Assembly: GCA_948891265.1 (NCBI GenBank)
Contig: CAQUBD010000004.1
Location: forward strand, 1-64,000
Length of the DNA stretch: 64,000 nucleotides
Source: an uncultured Clostridia bacterium
GTDB taxonomy: Bacteria > Bacillota > Clostridia > TANB77 > CAG-508
Reading direction: 5' to 3'
A program made the position numbers and the translations under genes. How positions within the stretch are numbered: position 1 is the stretch's first letter; each line of letters begins with the position of its first letter. A model generated the notes under the pieces. It was not told the origin of the DNA. It saw nothing but the letters and a program-made list of their open reading frames with translations, and did not search any database. Below are positions 37,162 through 47,765 of the stretch, piece by piece.

Positions 37162-37873
37162 TTATTGCATATATTTATAACCTATTTCTTTGTTATATCT
37201 AGGTATTGTAATTTTATTTTGTCTATCTATATTAATGTCAAATCCGATAACTTTTTAACTCTTCGATATATCCTCCATTTCCTAGCAGAGTACTTTCTAA
37301 ATTTGTAGCATCTCCTATAGCTCTTATTATATATGGAGGTAATATTCTATTCTGATTTATCCTTATTATTGTATTATTTATATCCACTATATCAGACATA
37401 TTTATTATTCTATTTTCATTTATTGATATTGCTTCTGCTCCTGCAAGTTTTAGGTAGTCTACAATTATTAATAAATCTTCTGATGAAATTGGATTTATAT
37501 TTTCATTTTTTCTAGTATCATTATCTATATCTTTTATTTTAATCTCTATTCCTTGTCCTTGCACATCAGTTTTTCCTAAATACATATTCGTTTTCTCTAA
37601 TTCTTGCTCAACTATTTTATATGATTCTTGTGTTGACTGCTGTTTTTCCTTGTATTCATTAAGTCTTGCCAATTTTTCTTGATATTGTTCTTCAGCTTCT
37701 CTATACAATTGTCTCCAATTAGCAAGTTCTGATTTTAATTCGTCTTCTCTCATAGTTTCTATTGAAGTAATATCTGTTTGATTTACTATTTTAAATTGCA
37801 TGCTCATAATAGTAGCTAGAGCAAAACATGATATTGCAATTGTTACTCCAACCGTTATCTTTCCTTTTTTCAC
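37162..37873 (-). CDS. DUF881 division-cluster protein, +1 frameshift at CGG
   Basis: A 236-residue protein when read through, like the YlxX/YlxW proteins of the division cluster. It has an N-terminal transmembrane helix, a coiled coil and the DUF881 domain (LGKTDVQGQGIEIKIKD, LKLAGAEAISINENRIINMS, PPYIIRAIGDATNLES). Frame 0 ends two codons after TAT at CGG (37244-37246). Skipping the C gives YGFDINIDRQNKITIPRYNK and a stop at 37162. The neighbouring DUF881 gene ends with a homologous segment containing NNITIPKYSG, which proves that the extension is part of the domain. Confidence 0.87.
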
Positions 37874-37951
37874 ACTTTTATCTCCCCTCTATAATTTAAA
37901 ATGTCAAAGTTATTTTTCAAATTTAAATTTTAACAAATATTATATGTATTT

Positions 37952-38668
37952 TTATTTTATTACATTTAAATATTTGAAATTCAATACTCCAGAATATTTA
38001 GGTATTGTTATATTATTATCTTTTTTTAACTTAACATCTATCGTTCTATCTTTTAAAATTCCTAATATTCCATCTGGTCTATCTAAATTTGCTAACGCTT
38101 CTGGTGACCCTATTGCTTTTATTTCAAATGGTGATCCTATTCTTTCTCCATTTATATTTATAATGTTTCCACCACATATTATAGGAGTTGTTAATATAAG
38201 TCTTTGTTCATTTATTGATATTGCTTCTGCTCCTGCATTTTTTAGTTCATTTACTATTTTTAATATATCTAAATCATGTATTAATAAAAGGCTTGAATTT
38301 ACTACTGTATTCGGATCTATTGTACTATCTGCAACACGAATAATAATTCCAGCCCCATTTACTTCTGTTAATCCAATTATTTTATTACCTTCATTTATTT
38401 GATTTGTATATTGTTCTAATTCTGAGTTGTTTTCTGTTGCTTTTTTTATTTGATATTGTAATTCTCCATCAATTCTCTCTGTTTCTTTTAAAAGATTATC
38501 ATATTTTTCTTTATATTTTAATACTTCTGATCTTAAATTATTTTCTTTATAATTTTTGCTTATTGTCGTACTATATTTTTTTACAGTATTTATTTGGATA
38601 CATATCCCTGCTGTTAAAGCAAAACACATGATCCCTAATACTAAACCTATTGTTTTTTTATTTATCAT
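37952..38668 (-). CDS. DUF881 division-cluster protein
   Basis: A 238-residue protein with one transmembrane helix (residues ~4-24), a coiled coil (~35-95) and the DUF881 domain: IGLTEVNGAGIIIRVADS, LKNAGAEAISINEQRLILTT and the C-terminal KKDNNITIPKYSGVLNFKYL. It corresponds to one of the ylxW/ylxX pair between divIB and sbp. Its intact C-terminus is a control for the frameshifted neighbour. The start at 38668 follows AAAGGAATGATTTTT. Confidence 0.9.
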   Translation of the reverse strand: MINKKTIGLVLGIMCFALTAGICIQINTVKKYSTTISKNYKENNLRSEVLKYKEKYDNLLKETERIDGELQYQIKKATENNSELEQYTNQINEGNKIIGLTEVNGAGIIIRVADSTIDPNTVVNSSLLLIHDLDILKIVNELKNAGAEAISINEQRLILTTPIICGGNIININGERIGSPFEIKAIGSPEALANLDRPDGILGILKDRTIDVKLKKDNNITIPKYSGVLNFKYLNVIK

Positions 38669-38685
38669 AAAAATCATTCCTTTAT

Positions 38686-39669
38686 TTATACTTTTTCTCT
38701 AAATATAGCTTTAAATTTATTTCCATTGTCTTTATCTATATATATTTCTCCTTCTTTTTTCTGATTTTCCTCTAAAACTGTCGGTAAATATAACATTTTA
38801 TTACTTAAATTACTTTGGTCTCCTAGATATATTGTTTTTTTCTCTTCTTCCATATATATACTATAATTATTCTTATCACTTATATCTATAATAGATACTT
38901 TTTTATCTAGTTCATAATTTCTACAAATATTCATTATTTGTATTACTGTTTCTAATTTATTTAAATCTTGTTTATCTAGTCTATTTCCTTCTACTATTTT
39001 TTCAGATTCAGTAGAAATTCCTTTTAATATAGGTAATTCTATCTTTTGCTCTGAAATTTCTAATATATATCCTTGATTATTTATATATGCATATCCATTT
39101 AAAAATTCTACATTATAATTTCTATCTCTTTCTTCTACTATAATTTCTACTTTATTTGGAATTTTCCTTTTTACCTCCACACTCTCTATATATGGATTTG
39201 TTTTTAATTGTTTTTTTATTTTATTATTATTAAATCTAAATATATTTTGTCCTATTTGTAATTGTGATAAACTTATTATTGTATCTTCTGATATTTTTTT
39301 ATTATTTGCTACTTTTATGTCTTTTATATTAAATATTGGTGAAACTAACGCAAAAATAATTCCTCCTATTATTAATAAAAGCAATGTTGTTAGTTTGATA
39401 ATTTTATTTATTTTTTTCTTTCTTTTTAACATTTGGGCTTGCTTTTTACTTATTTTTTCTTGTATTTCTTTTTTCTTTTTTTGATTATTTTTATTTGTCA
39501 TTCCTATAACTGTTTCTGTATCAAAGTCAAATTTATCGTTTTGTTCTACTTTTCTTTGTTTTATTCTTTTCTCTCTTTCTTTTATTTTTTGTTTTTTTTC
39601 TTTATCATTATTCATTTTGTTAGAAAAATTATATAAATTATCAATTTCATTTTTTTGCTGTTTAGTCAA
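38686..39669 (-). CDS. divIB: Cell division protein DivIB/FtsQ
   Basis: A ~327-residue protein with a long Lys-rich cytoplasmic N-terminus, one transmembrane helix (LTTLLLLIIGGIIFALVSPI, near residue 100), a POTRA domain (FNIKDIKVANNKKISEDTII) and an FtsQ/DivIB domain (ESVEVKRKIPNKVEIIVEER). It links septal wall synthesis to the divisome. GGAGG precedes a GTG that overlaps the site and a TTG at 39669; I prefer the TTG. Confidence 0.92.
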   Translation of the reverse strand: MTKQQKNEIDNLYNFSNKMNNDKEKKQKIKEREKRIKQRKVEQNDKFDFDTETVIGMTNKNNQKKKKEIQEKISKKQAQMLKRKKKINKIIKLTTLLLLIIGGIIFALVSPIFNIKDIKVANNKKISEDTIISLSQLQIGQNIFRFNNNKIKKQLKTNPYIESVEVKRKIPNKVEIIVEERDRNYNVEFLNGYAYINNQGYILEISEQKIELPILKGISTESEKIVEGNRLDKQDLNKLETVIQIMNICRNYELDKKVSIIDISDKNNYSIYMEEEKKTIYLGDQSNLSNKMLYLPTVLEENQKKEGEIYIDKDNGNKFKAIFREKV

Positions 39670-39705
39670 ATTTTTCACCTCCAGATTTTCTATTATTCAT
39701 TTTAT

Positions 39706-39746
39706 CAAAAAAAAATCAATTTTACAACATAAAATTGATTTTTTAA
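39706..39746 (-). terminator. Terminator of the CRISPR array transcript
   Basis: AAATCAATTTTA and TAAAATTGATTT form a perfect stem followed by a long T run on the minus strand. It lies at the leader-distal end of the array, before divIB. Confidence 0.75.
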
Positions 39747-39818
39747 AGTTTAATTTCTATTCATGCTTTATGTATTTTCTATTATTAGTACTTCTTCTAT
39801 AATGTTCTAAATTTATAA

Positions 39819-40646
39819 ATTTTAAAACTATCTAAAATAACACAACTCTAAAACTGTATGTAATATCTATCTAGCAAATCTCTTGTTTTACTACTATCTA
39901 AAATAACGCAACTATAAAACTGATTAGCACTTGCTTTTATAAAAATACTAGTTTTATTACTATCTAAAATAACACAATTCTAAAACATTGATAATACTAC
40001 TAAACCAATTGGAATTGTTTTACTACTATCTAAAATGACACAATTCTAAAACCTTAATATTTTTTTGATATTTGATATATTAGTTTTACTACTATCTAAA
40101 ATAACACAATTCTAAAACAGTGGCGGAAGCAATGGGGATATTTATATAGTTTTACTACTATCTAAAATAACACAATTCTAAAACTTTGGATTTAATTTTC
40201 TAAATGCAAGTATTGTTTTACTACTATCTAAAATAACACAATTCTAAAACATACAGCAATTGCTAATTGGGAATCTGGATGTTTTACTACTATCTAAAAT
40301 AACACAATTCTAAAACAACATTCAAGCGTTTAACACAAGAAATATAGTTTTACTACTATCTAAAATAACACAATTCTAAAACTAACCGTATTTGATACCA
40401 CTTTCTAATGTTGTTTTACTACTATCTAAAATAACACAATTCTAAAACGGTTCGATAATAAACTCATCAAAAATAATAGTTTTACTACTATCTAAAATAA
40501 CACAATTCTAAAACTATTTTCTTTCCTTTCTATCTATTATTTTGGTTTTACTACTATCTAAAATAACACAATTCTAAAACACTACATTAAATTCAAATAT
40601 TTTATTCTTTGTTTTACTACTATCTAAAATAACACAATTCTAAAAC
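39819..40646 (-). CRISPR. Type II-A CRISPR array, 13 repeats
   Basis: Thirteen 36-bp repeats and twelve 30-bp spacers. On the transcribed minus strand the repeat starts GTTTTAGAATTGTGTTATTT and ends AGTAGTAAAAC, the usual II-A form. Eight repeats nearest csn2 are identical. The leader-distal copies at 39819, 39885, 39951 and 40017 carry substitutions, as expected for the old end. The orientation is set by the leader at 40647 and by the tracrRNA antirepeat. Confidence 0.97.
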
Positions 40647-40707
40647 CTCAAATTTGCTTTAGATTTTTTCGGTCAATGACTCCGTCATGTTACTTTAGAC
40701 TTACACT
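40647..40707 (-). promoter_or_regulatory. CRISPR leader with ATTTGAG anchor
   Basis: Directly in front of the first repeat on the minus strand the sequence is AATTTGAG. In streptococcal type II-A systems this ATTTGAG element at the leader end directs new spacer insertion. The leader is short, about 60 bases, and overlaps the end of csn2. Confidence 0.75.
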
Positions 40708-41388
40708 TTAAATTATTTCATCATTAAACATCTCATCTACGCTAAAAACACACTCATATTTTAGTTTACTTGTGCACTCTCTTTCAATAACCAACAATTT
40801 TACATTATTATACAATGAATATTTATATAATTCAACCAATTCTTCATCTGACAAATACATTTTCAAATTTGGCACAACTAAAATCTGTGAAATACTCAAT
40901 ACAGACAGTAAATCTATTAATATTTCTATCCTTTCTAAAATATTTGTATAATTCGACTTATCAATCCTTAAATCAAACAATTTCAACACTTCTGGTATAC
41001 TAATATCACTTTTCATAACAAACTCAAAAGGCAACTCATTTATCTCTTGTATTAAATAATTTCTTAATTTAAAAACCATTTCATATATATCTAGTTCTTG
41101 TGTATTCTTAATACTTCTATTTATTAATTCATATATTTTATTTAATATCTTTTTATTATTATAATCTATATTAAATAAATCAAATACTAAATACATTTCT
41201 TTTTCTATTTTCAATTCATCTTCATTTTCATCTAATAAAAATATCTCATTATTTTCAATTCCGTTAATTTCTTGGTTTAATATATCTATAATATGTGTAA
41301 AACATTTTGCGTCTTTAATTTCTAATACATTAATATTTTTATCACCAAAAATAATTTCATTTTCAAATCCATTTATTCTTAATTTCAT
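40708..41388 (-). CDS. csn2: CRISPR adaptation protein Csn2
   Basis: A 226-residue protein of the type II-A Csn2 family, which forms a ring around DNA ends during spacer acquisition. KLRINGFENEIIFGDKNINV at the N-terminus and the central LFDLRIDKSNYTNILERIEI fit the short Csn2 subtype. The ATG overlaps the cas2 stop codon. It lies next to the array leader. Confidence 0.9.
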   Translation of the reverse strand: MKLRINGFENEIIFGDKNINVLEIKDAKCFTHIIDILNQEINGIENNEIFLLDENEDELKIEKEMYLVFDLFNIDYNNKKILNKIYELINRSIKNTQELDIYEMVFKLRNYLIQEINELPFEFVMKSDISIPEVLKLFDLRIDKSNYTNILERIEILIDLLSVLSISQILVVPNLKMYLSDEELVELYKYSLYNNVKLLVIERECTSKLKYECVFSVDEMFNDEII

Positions 41389-41705
41389 AGTACAATCAAC
41401 CTTTCAGTGTTATCTAAAACATCTTGTGTTTTATCTCCTACAACATATTCTATACCACTATATTGTTTTTCTGTTATTACAAGCATCTGAACAATTCCTT
41501 TTGGTGGTTTGTTTTTGTATATCTTTTCTCTTATTGATTTTACTATTGAATTATTAAGTGCTAATTTTGAATATACAGATTCTTGTAACATTATGAACCC
41601 TTCATTTATTAAGTCTTTTCTAAATCTTGCATATATCTTTCTATCTTTATTTGTTTGTGTTGGTAAATCAAAAAATACTATAACTCTCATATATCTAAAA
41701 CTCAT
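41385..41705 (-). CDS. cas2: CRISPR-associated endonuclease Cas2
   Basis: A 106-residue ferredoxin-fold protein that bridges two Cas1 dimers. MRVIVFFDLPTQTNKDRKIY has the conserved Asp, and QMLVITEKQYSGIEYVVG is the C-terminal strand region. It overlaps cas1 upstream and csn2 downstream by a few bases. Translation could start at the ATG at 41690 instead. Confidence 0.95.
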   Translation of the reverse strand: MSFRYMRVIVFFDLPTQTNKDRKIYARFRKDLINEGFIMLQESVYSKLALNNSIVKSIREKIYKNKPPKGIVQMLVITEKQYSGIEYVVGDKTQDVLDNTERLIVL

Positions 41706-42561
41706 AATTTAATATTTTACTTTCTTCATTATTTTCTAAAAATTTGAATACGCTAGCCATAAATATAGGGACTGCATTTGATATATATTGTTCTTTATTT
41801 TCAATATTAACTATTTTATTACATACATCTATTAATTTATATTTATATGATTTATCAAATGCAAATTCTCTATTTTTATATACTATTTCATCAACCAATG
41901 GTCTAAAAATTTCCATCAAATCACACGATAAATTAAATTGATTAAACTCACTTTTGTGATTTATTCCTAATGGTGTTATATATCCTTTACTTACTACTTC
42001 TCTGTTCATTACTGATAACAATATTGAGTAACCATAATCTAATGCTATATTAGTATTGTCATCTACTCCTCTAATAAAATCTTGTCCAAATAATAAGTTG
42101 AAATATACTTTTGCTGCATGACCTTCTCTATTAGTTTTGTCTCCATTTTCTACTTGTTCTTCATATCCTAATAATTTTTCATATCCTTCTATTTCTAGTT
42201 TTTTTAATAACATTGCTTGATTATGTATTTTGTATTTTACTATTTCTTTCCATACTCTGTCCTTTTTGTCTTGTTCCCATTTTATTTGATTTAATATTTT
42301 TTTACTTGTGTTAAACGAACCATAATAGGGCATTATTTCGCAGGATGGATTATGTTTTTCATCACAAAATATTATTTTTATTTTCTTATTTGCTAATTCA
42401 TTTATTAAATATGATGTTATTGATATCATACAATTTTCTACTATCACCATATTTATTTCTGATAAATGTATCATTTTCAATTCTTCACTTCTAATTATTA
42501 AGTAGTCATTTTTATAACTTAATTTACAATTTTTGCTAACTATTACAGTTCTCCATCCCAT
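41695..42561 (-). CDS. cas1: CRISPR integrase Cas1
   Basis: A 288-residue spacer integrase. The catalytic Glu is in NREGHAAKVYFNLLFG, the His in GINHKSEFNQFNLSCD and the Asp in LMEIFRPLVDEIVY. It overlaps the cas9 stop by 26 bases, so translation is coupled. Length and motifs match the type II-A family. Confidence 0.97.
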   Translation of the reverse strand: MGWRTVIVSKNCKLSYKNDYLIIRSEELKMIHLSEINMVIVENCMISITSYLINELANKKIKIIFCDEKHNPSCEIMPYYGSFNTSKKILNQIKWEQDKKDRVWKEIVKYKIHNQAMLLKKLEIEGYEKLLGYEEQVENGDKTNREGHAAKVYFNLLFGQDFIRGVDDNTNIALDYGYSILLSVMNREVVSKGYITPLGINHKSEFNQFNLSCDLMEIFRPLVDEIVYKNREFAFDKSYKYKLIDVCNKIVNIENKEQYISNAVPIFMASVFKFLENNEESKILNYEF

Positions 42562-45500
42562 TTATTTTACCCTTTCTTTCGTACATTCCTGTTACTGATT
42601 TATCTATAAATGTCATTTTCAATAATTTATCTGTTTTAAAGCTTTGTCCTGATTTTCTTCCTTCTCTATCAGTTAATCCCATTGCTTTTAAATTTCCTTG
42701 TCCTGTTGCCATTAAATCTATCATCCCATTTATTGTAGACTTTTTATCCTTTTCTTCTAATTTTTTGAACTTGTTTATATTTTCTTTTAGTTTAATATAT
42801 ATACTATTAAATATTTTGTATTCTTTTTGAATCTTTTCTAATAGATATTCATACATATATACATATTCTGATTGCAATTTTTCTTTTTGTTCATCTGTTA
42901 TTTTTTTGTCTTCTGAATTCATTATATATACTAATTCTTGTATTTTAGGAGATACTATTAATTCTTTTGATGCTCTTATTTCTTTATCACTACATAATCT
43001 CATATTTTCATTGTTTTCGTCTAAATATTCTTGATTAATAAGTATTTTATTTCTAACTATTTTAAATTCACTGTATTCTTTGTCTTTTAAGCTTGTCTCT
43101 TTTATATATGTTTCTAAGTCTGTCTTTTTATTTTTTATATCATATGAAATTTTAATTGGTATTCCTATTAATTCATACTCTTTTTGTCCCTTTTTATTTA
43201 TATATTCGTAAATAGCTAAGTAAGCTTTCTTTTCTCCTGAATATCCTCCATATTTCTCTACTTTTCTATTGTTTTTTAATGCTATGAGTTTACTTTTATT
43301 GCTATTAGGGCTGTATATTGTTTGTTCATAAAATTGTCCTGTTTGTTCTTCTAGCATTCTACTAATAAAACAATCTTTATAATTTATACACTTTTTTACT
43401 TGTTCTATATTAACACGATTTTTAATAAATCCCATTATCATTCCATGTTTTTCCTTTGGATCTCTATTGTCTTTCATGTATTTTTTTACATATTCTCCAT
43501 ATTTGAATTCTGCTTTATCTCCATGCCATTCATTATTTAGAATATTTCCTATAACAGATATGATGTATGCATCTTGTGCATGATGATAATTGTTTATATT
43601 TCTGTTTTTATATATTTTATATTTATCTCTAAAGTCATGTGTTAATTCTGCTCTTAAAGAATATATGTCTGTATCTTTATATTCATTTTTCAATAAATTT
43701 GTAACATATTTTGTTATTTGCCTTGTTTCTACTAGTTGTCTTTTTACAAATTTTTCTCTGTCATCATCTGTTTCAAACATTTTTCTTCTTATTAATTTAT
43801 AATATTTGCTTTGTGTCATCATGTCATTATGTAATAAGCTTTTCCACCATTCCATTTGTTTATTAATGATGTCATCTTTTAATAATAAACTATCAGTTTT
43901 TCTTTGATTTTCTTCTCTTAAAACAAGTGCTTTATTATCTAAACTATCATCTTTTATATATGATCTTGGAATTATATGATCAACTTCATATAAACTTAAA
44001 TTTTCTATATCTAATTTTTTTCCACTATATAGACATTTTCCATTTTGCAAGCAATATAAATACATTTTTTCAGTTAATGTTTTATCATTTTGATGTTTCT
44101 TCAACTCTTTATATACATTTTTATCATAATTTTTTAAATCTTTAATTTGATTTTCTATTTCGTCATATTTTAATAATAATTGTTTTATTCTTTTATCAGT
44201 TATCTTTTTCTCATAATCTTCTGCTCTTGCAAATTCTATATATATGTTTTGGGGTTGTTTTTTCATTATTTTTTCTATTTCTCTTACAATGCAAATAGAT
44301 TGCCAAATTGCTCTTTTATTTGCTGGTGATGTTGGTATTTCTTCTATATCTTTATATTGAATTTTTTCTGATGTTTTTGGCATTAAGTCTTCTAGTTTTT
44401 TATCAAATCCAAAACTTTTCTCATTTATTATTTGCATGAAATTAAAATTTGTTTTTTCAAGTTTGTCCATGATGGTATCTCCATCATTCGCTTTTAAACC
44501 TGCTATTAGCTTTTTAGATAGTCTTGACCATCCTGTGTATTTAAGTTTGCATATTTTGTTTATTTGTTCATCTGTTAGCTCTTTATATTTTTGTTTTAGT
44601 TTTCTTTTTAAGATTTTCTTTTCTTCAAATATTGTTACCCAATATATTATTTCTTCACATTGTTCTATATTGCTTTCATCAACTTTTCCTAAGATATTTT
44701 TCATATCTATGTATGATGCCATATTTGAATTAAAATTTGTTTGGTCTGTTAGTCCTGTTATTGTTTTTATTTCATACCCATTCAATTTGTAATAGTTTCT
44801 TAGTGTTTTTTCTGTTACTTTTTTAGTGTTTTTGAATATTTTTTCTACAATATCTTTTTTCTCGTTTTTTCCTAATCTGTGATTATCTATTTTTATATTA
44901 TTTAGTTCATTTAAAACACAATATTTTGAATATAATATTGATTGTTTTGGCATTACATCTTCATTTATTAAGTATGTACATTTATTAGTCATTCTTCTTA
45001 TAAATTGTTCTGCTGTTGCATCTATATCTATAATATTTTCAAAATTCCATGGTCTTATTTTTTCTTCACTTTTTCTTATAACCCATGAATATTTTTTATC
45101 TTTATTATTTGCTAGTGGTCCTACATAATAAGGTATTCTAAATTCGAATAGTCTTAGGATTTTGTCTTTATTTTCTTGTAATGTTTTATAATATTTTGAT
45201 TGATTTTCTACTATTTTTTCTAATTCTTTTTTATGTAATTGGTTTGGTATAGCTCCATTGTCAGTTACATTTATTTTTGATAAGAAATTGTGTTCTTCAA
45301 TTTGTCTTAATATTATATCTTTATATTCACATTGATCTGGTAGAGTATTAATTTTCTTTTTTAATTGATCAAAGAATTCTTTTGGCTCGCATTTTTTATA
45401 TTTTTTCCCTGAACTTTTTCCATTATATGCAACATAATTGCATTTTCCTTCTTTTCGGAACATTTCTGTATATTCATCTTTGAAATATTTTTTATATACT

Positions 45501-46472
45501 TTTTTAAGAATTTCTAAATCATTTTGGTATTTTTCATATTTATCAATCATTGCTTCTGATATATATGTTTTTCCTTTTAATATGTCTTGCAATATGAACC
45601 AACTATACAAGCTACTTATACAATCATATATATTTGCATCTTCTTGTAGTTCTATTTTTATTTCTTCTTCATTTTCTATTTCTGTTGCAAAACTTATTTT
45701 TGATTTTTCAATATTTGTTCCAAATATTTTATTTATGTCTGTTGAGTATCCTAAAATTCCATTAACAACATTTGTTATTATTGTTCTATCTATTTTGTCA
45801 AAGTCAAATAATGATATAATATTGTCTTTTTTATTTGCTCTAGAAGTATTTTTTTGTTTTAAAATATTTAATATTTCTTCTTTATTTGTTTTTAAAGTAA
45901 TCTCATATCTATCTTCTAAAAATTCAACTATTTCTTCTAGTTTTTCAGTTATTTCGTTAGAATTTTCTGAAAAATCTCCTTCATATAAGAAATTACCCCT
46001 ATATTTTATTATATGGTGCATTGCTAAATAGACTAATCTTATATCAACTTTTTCAGTTGTATTAATTAGATATTTTCTTAAATGGTATATTGTTTTAAAT
46101 TTTTGATAATAGTCTATATCTGTTTCTTTTTCATCAGAAAATAAATTGTGTTTTTTTCCTAAAATTTGTTTTGAAATATTTTTGTCTTCATAGTCTAATG
46201 ATGTTTCTCTTAGCATAGGAAAGAAGTTTGGATATTGTTTTTCTACATCTTCTATTATTAGACTTTTTAACATGTTTATTCTTTCTCTTCTTCTGTCTAT
46301 CCTTCTTCTGGTTCCTCTAAATATTCTCCTTTTTTCTGCTGTTTCTGCTTCTTTGAATATTCTTGATCCCCACATGTTTCTTTTGCCTTTTTTTAATATT
46401 TCATTATTGTTATTTGTTACACACCATCCTACTGATGCTGTTCCTATGTCTAATCCGAATATTGTATTCCAT
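42536..46472 (-). CDS. cas9: Cas9 (type II-A), +1 frameshift at CGG codon 6
   Basis: A 1311-residue RNA-guided nuclease when read through. From the ATG at 46472, frame 0 reads M-E-Y-N-I, CGG (46455-46457) and stops 14 codons later. Skipping the C gives GLDIGTASVGWCVTNNNNEI, the RuvC-I motif with catalytic Asp8, running into the long frame that starts MWGSRIFKEAET. The bridge helix, REC lobe, RuvC-II (PQNIYIEFARAED), HNH (YEVDHIIPRSYIKDDSLDNK), RuvC-III (HHAQDAYIISVIG) and PAM-interacting domain follow. An internal start at 46375 would lack the RuvC-I Asp. No good ribosome binding site is seen at either start. Confidence 0.92.
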
Positions 46473-46499
46473 ATTTTTTAAATTTTTTTGATTTTTCAC

Positions 46500-46528
46500 T
46501 TGACTTCTTTTCCTTTCTATGTTATTTT
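46500..46528 (+). promoter_or_regulatory. tracrRNA promoter
   Basis: TTGACT (46500-46505) and TATTTT (46523-46528) are separated by 17 bases and point at the antirepeat. Confidence 0.6.
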
Positions 46529-46534
46529 TAAATT

Positions 46535-46650
46535 GCTATTATATTACTATCTAAAATAGCACAATGAGTTAAAATAAGGTTTAACCTTAAATGCCAAGAA
46601 ATTGGTTTTCACTTAGGTGATTTAAAGTTCTACTTGTAGAGCTTTTTTTA
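46535..46650 (+). ncRNA. tracrRNA
   Basis: The antirepeat ACTATCTAAAATAGCACAAT (46550-46569) pairs with the crRNA repeat. It is followed by GAGTTAAAATAAGG, the hallmark of type II-A tracrRNAs, a nexus hairpin (AAGGTTTAACCTT), a GCCAAGAAATTGGT hairpin, a TCACTTAGGTGA hairpin and a terminator AGTTCTAC/GTAGAGCT with seven T residues. The 5' end is set from the predicted promoter and is approximate. Confidence 0.88.
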
Positions 46651-46802
46651 TTTTTTTTAAATTTCTCATAATATAACTGCTTTGTTTATCTTTTGGTAAT
46701 TGTATCATTCTTTTATTGTTTGCTTTGTCGAATTTTGTCATAACAGATAAAAAATTGTAAACTAAAAGAAACTTTTTTAGTATTTATAGATCAATATTAA
46801 AA

Positions 46803-46852
46803 AGTAAACCTCAATTATTAAACTTCTTGTCTAATAATTGAAGTTTATATCA
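46803..46852 (-). terminator. Terminator downstream of murA
   Basis: AAACTTCAATTATTAGAC folds on TAATAATTGAGGTTT and is followed by a T run on the minus strand. Confidence 0.75.
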
Positions 46853-46862
46853 TACTTCTACT

Positions 46863-47765
46863 TTATTTTTCTATTCTTATATTTGCCCCTAATTTTCTTA
46901 ATTTGTCATCTAAATTTTCATATCCCCTTAATATATACTCAATATTATCAACCTTTGTTTTCCCCTTAGCAATGAGTCCAGCCAATATTAATGCAGCTCC
47001 TCCTCTTAAATCTGTTGCCTTAACTTCTGTTCCATATAATTTCCTCACACCACGTATTATTGCACTTTTTCCCTCTATAGTAATTTTTGCTCCCATTCTA
47101 TTTAATTCTTGTGTATACTTATATCTGTTTTCAAAAATATTTTCTACTATTATAGATGTTCCTTTTGCTGTTGTTAGCATTGATGCTATTACTGATTGCA
47201 TATCTGTTGGAAATCCAGGATATGGCATTGTTTTTATATCTAAAGCTTTTAATTTTTTTGGAGCTATTAGATTTATTTTATTTTTCTCTATATTTATTTT
47301 ACAATCGGCTTCCTCTAATTTATTTATTATTGGAGTTATATGTGTACTATTTACATTTTCTAATAAAATATTTCCTTTATTTGCTGCTGCAAAACATAAA
47401 AAAGATCCTGCTTCTATTCTGTCTGGCATTATATTATAACTTACATCTTTTAATTTTTTTACTCCTTCTATCTGTATTTTATCTGTTCCTGCTCCAATTA
47501 TTTTAGCCCCCATTCTGTTTAACATATCTTGTAAATCTGTTATTTCTGGTTCCCTTGCTGCATTTGTTATTATTGTTGTGCCTTCTGCTAACACACTTGC
47601 TAATATTATGTTTTCTGTTGCTCCTACACTTGGAAAATCTAAATCTATTTTTTCTCCTTTTATTTTCTCTGTAGAACATTCTATTCTTCCATGATTTTGA
47701 TTTACTTCTATTCCTAATCTTTCAAAGCTTTTTAGATGTAAATCTATTGGTCTTGAGCCAATATC
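46863..47765 (-). pseudogene. murA: murA, 3' part (UDP-GlcNAc enolpyruvyltransferase), separated by insertion
   Basis: The frame reads GSRPIDLHLKSFERLGIEVN, LDFPSVGATENIILAS, YPGFPTDMQSVIASMLTTAK and ATDLRGGAALILAGLIAKGK to a normal MurA end. It lacks residues 1-~123, which lie at 53077-53430 beyond the inserted element. MurA makes the first committed step of peptidoglycan synthesis. In the inserted state this part has no proper start. Precise excision between the two GATATT cores would restore HPGDCDIGSRPIDLH without any base change. Confidence 0.92.

Larger units (their letters stand above)
46473..46862. other. Region between cas9 and murA
   Basis: It holds the tracrRNA gene with its promoter on the plus strand, and the murA terminator. 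No protein-coding gene is visible. Confidence 0.6.

Noticed and set aside
39855..40610. Self-targeting CRISPR spacers
   Set aside because: No spacer was recognised elsewhere in the window by eye. An exhaustive search could not be done.
42536..46375. Cas9 starting at MWGSRIF (46375) as the normal product
   Set aside because: There is no ribosome binding site, and the upstream sequence encodes a perfect RuvC-I motif in the same frame, so the real N-terminus lies upstream behind the CGG shift.
46863..47594. Independent short MurA-like protein starting at 47594
   Set aside because: The frame continues upstream with conserved MurA sequence to the element boundary; the internal ATG has no ribosome binding site and the product would lack the active site.
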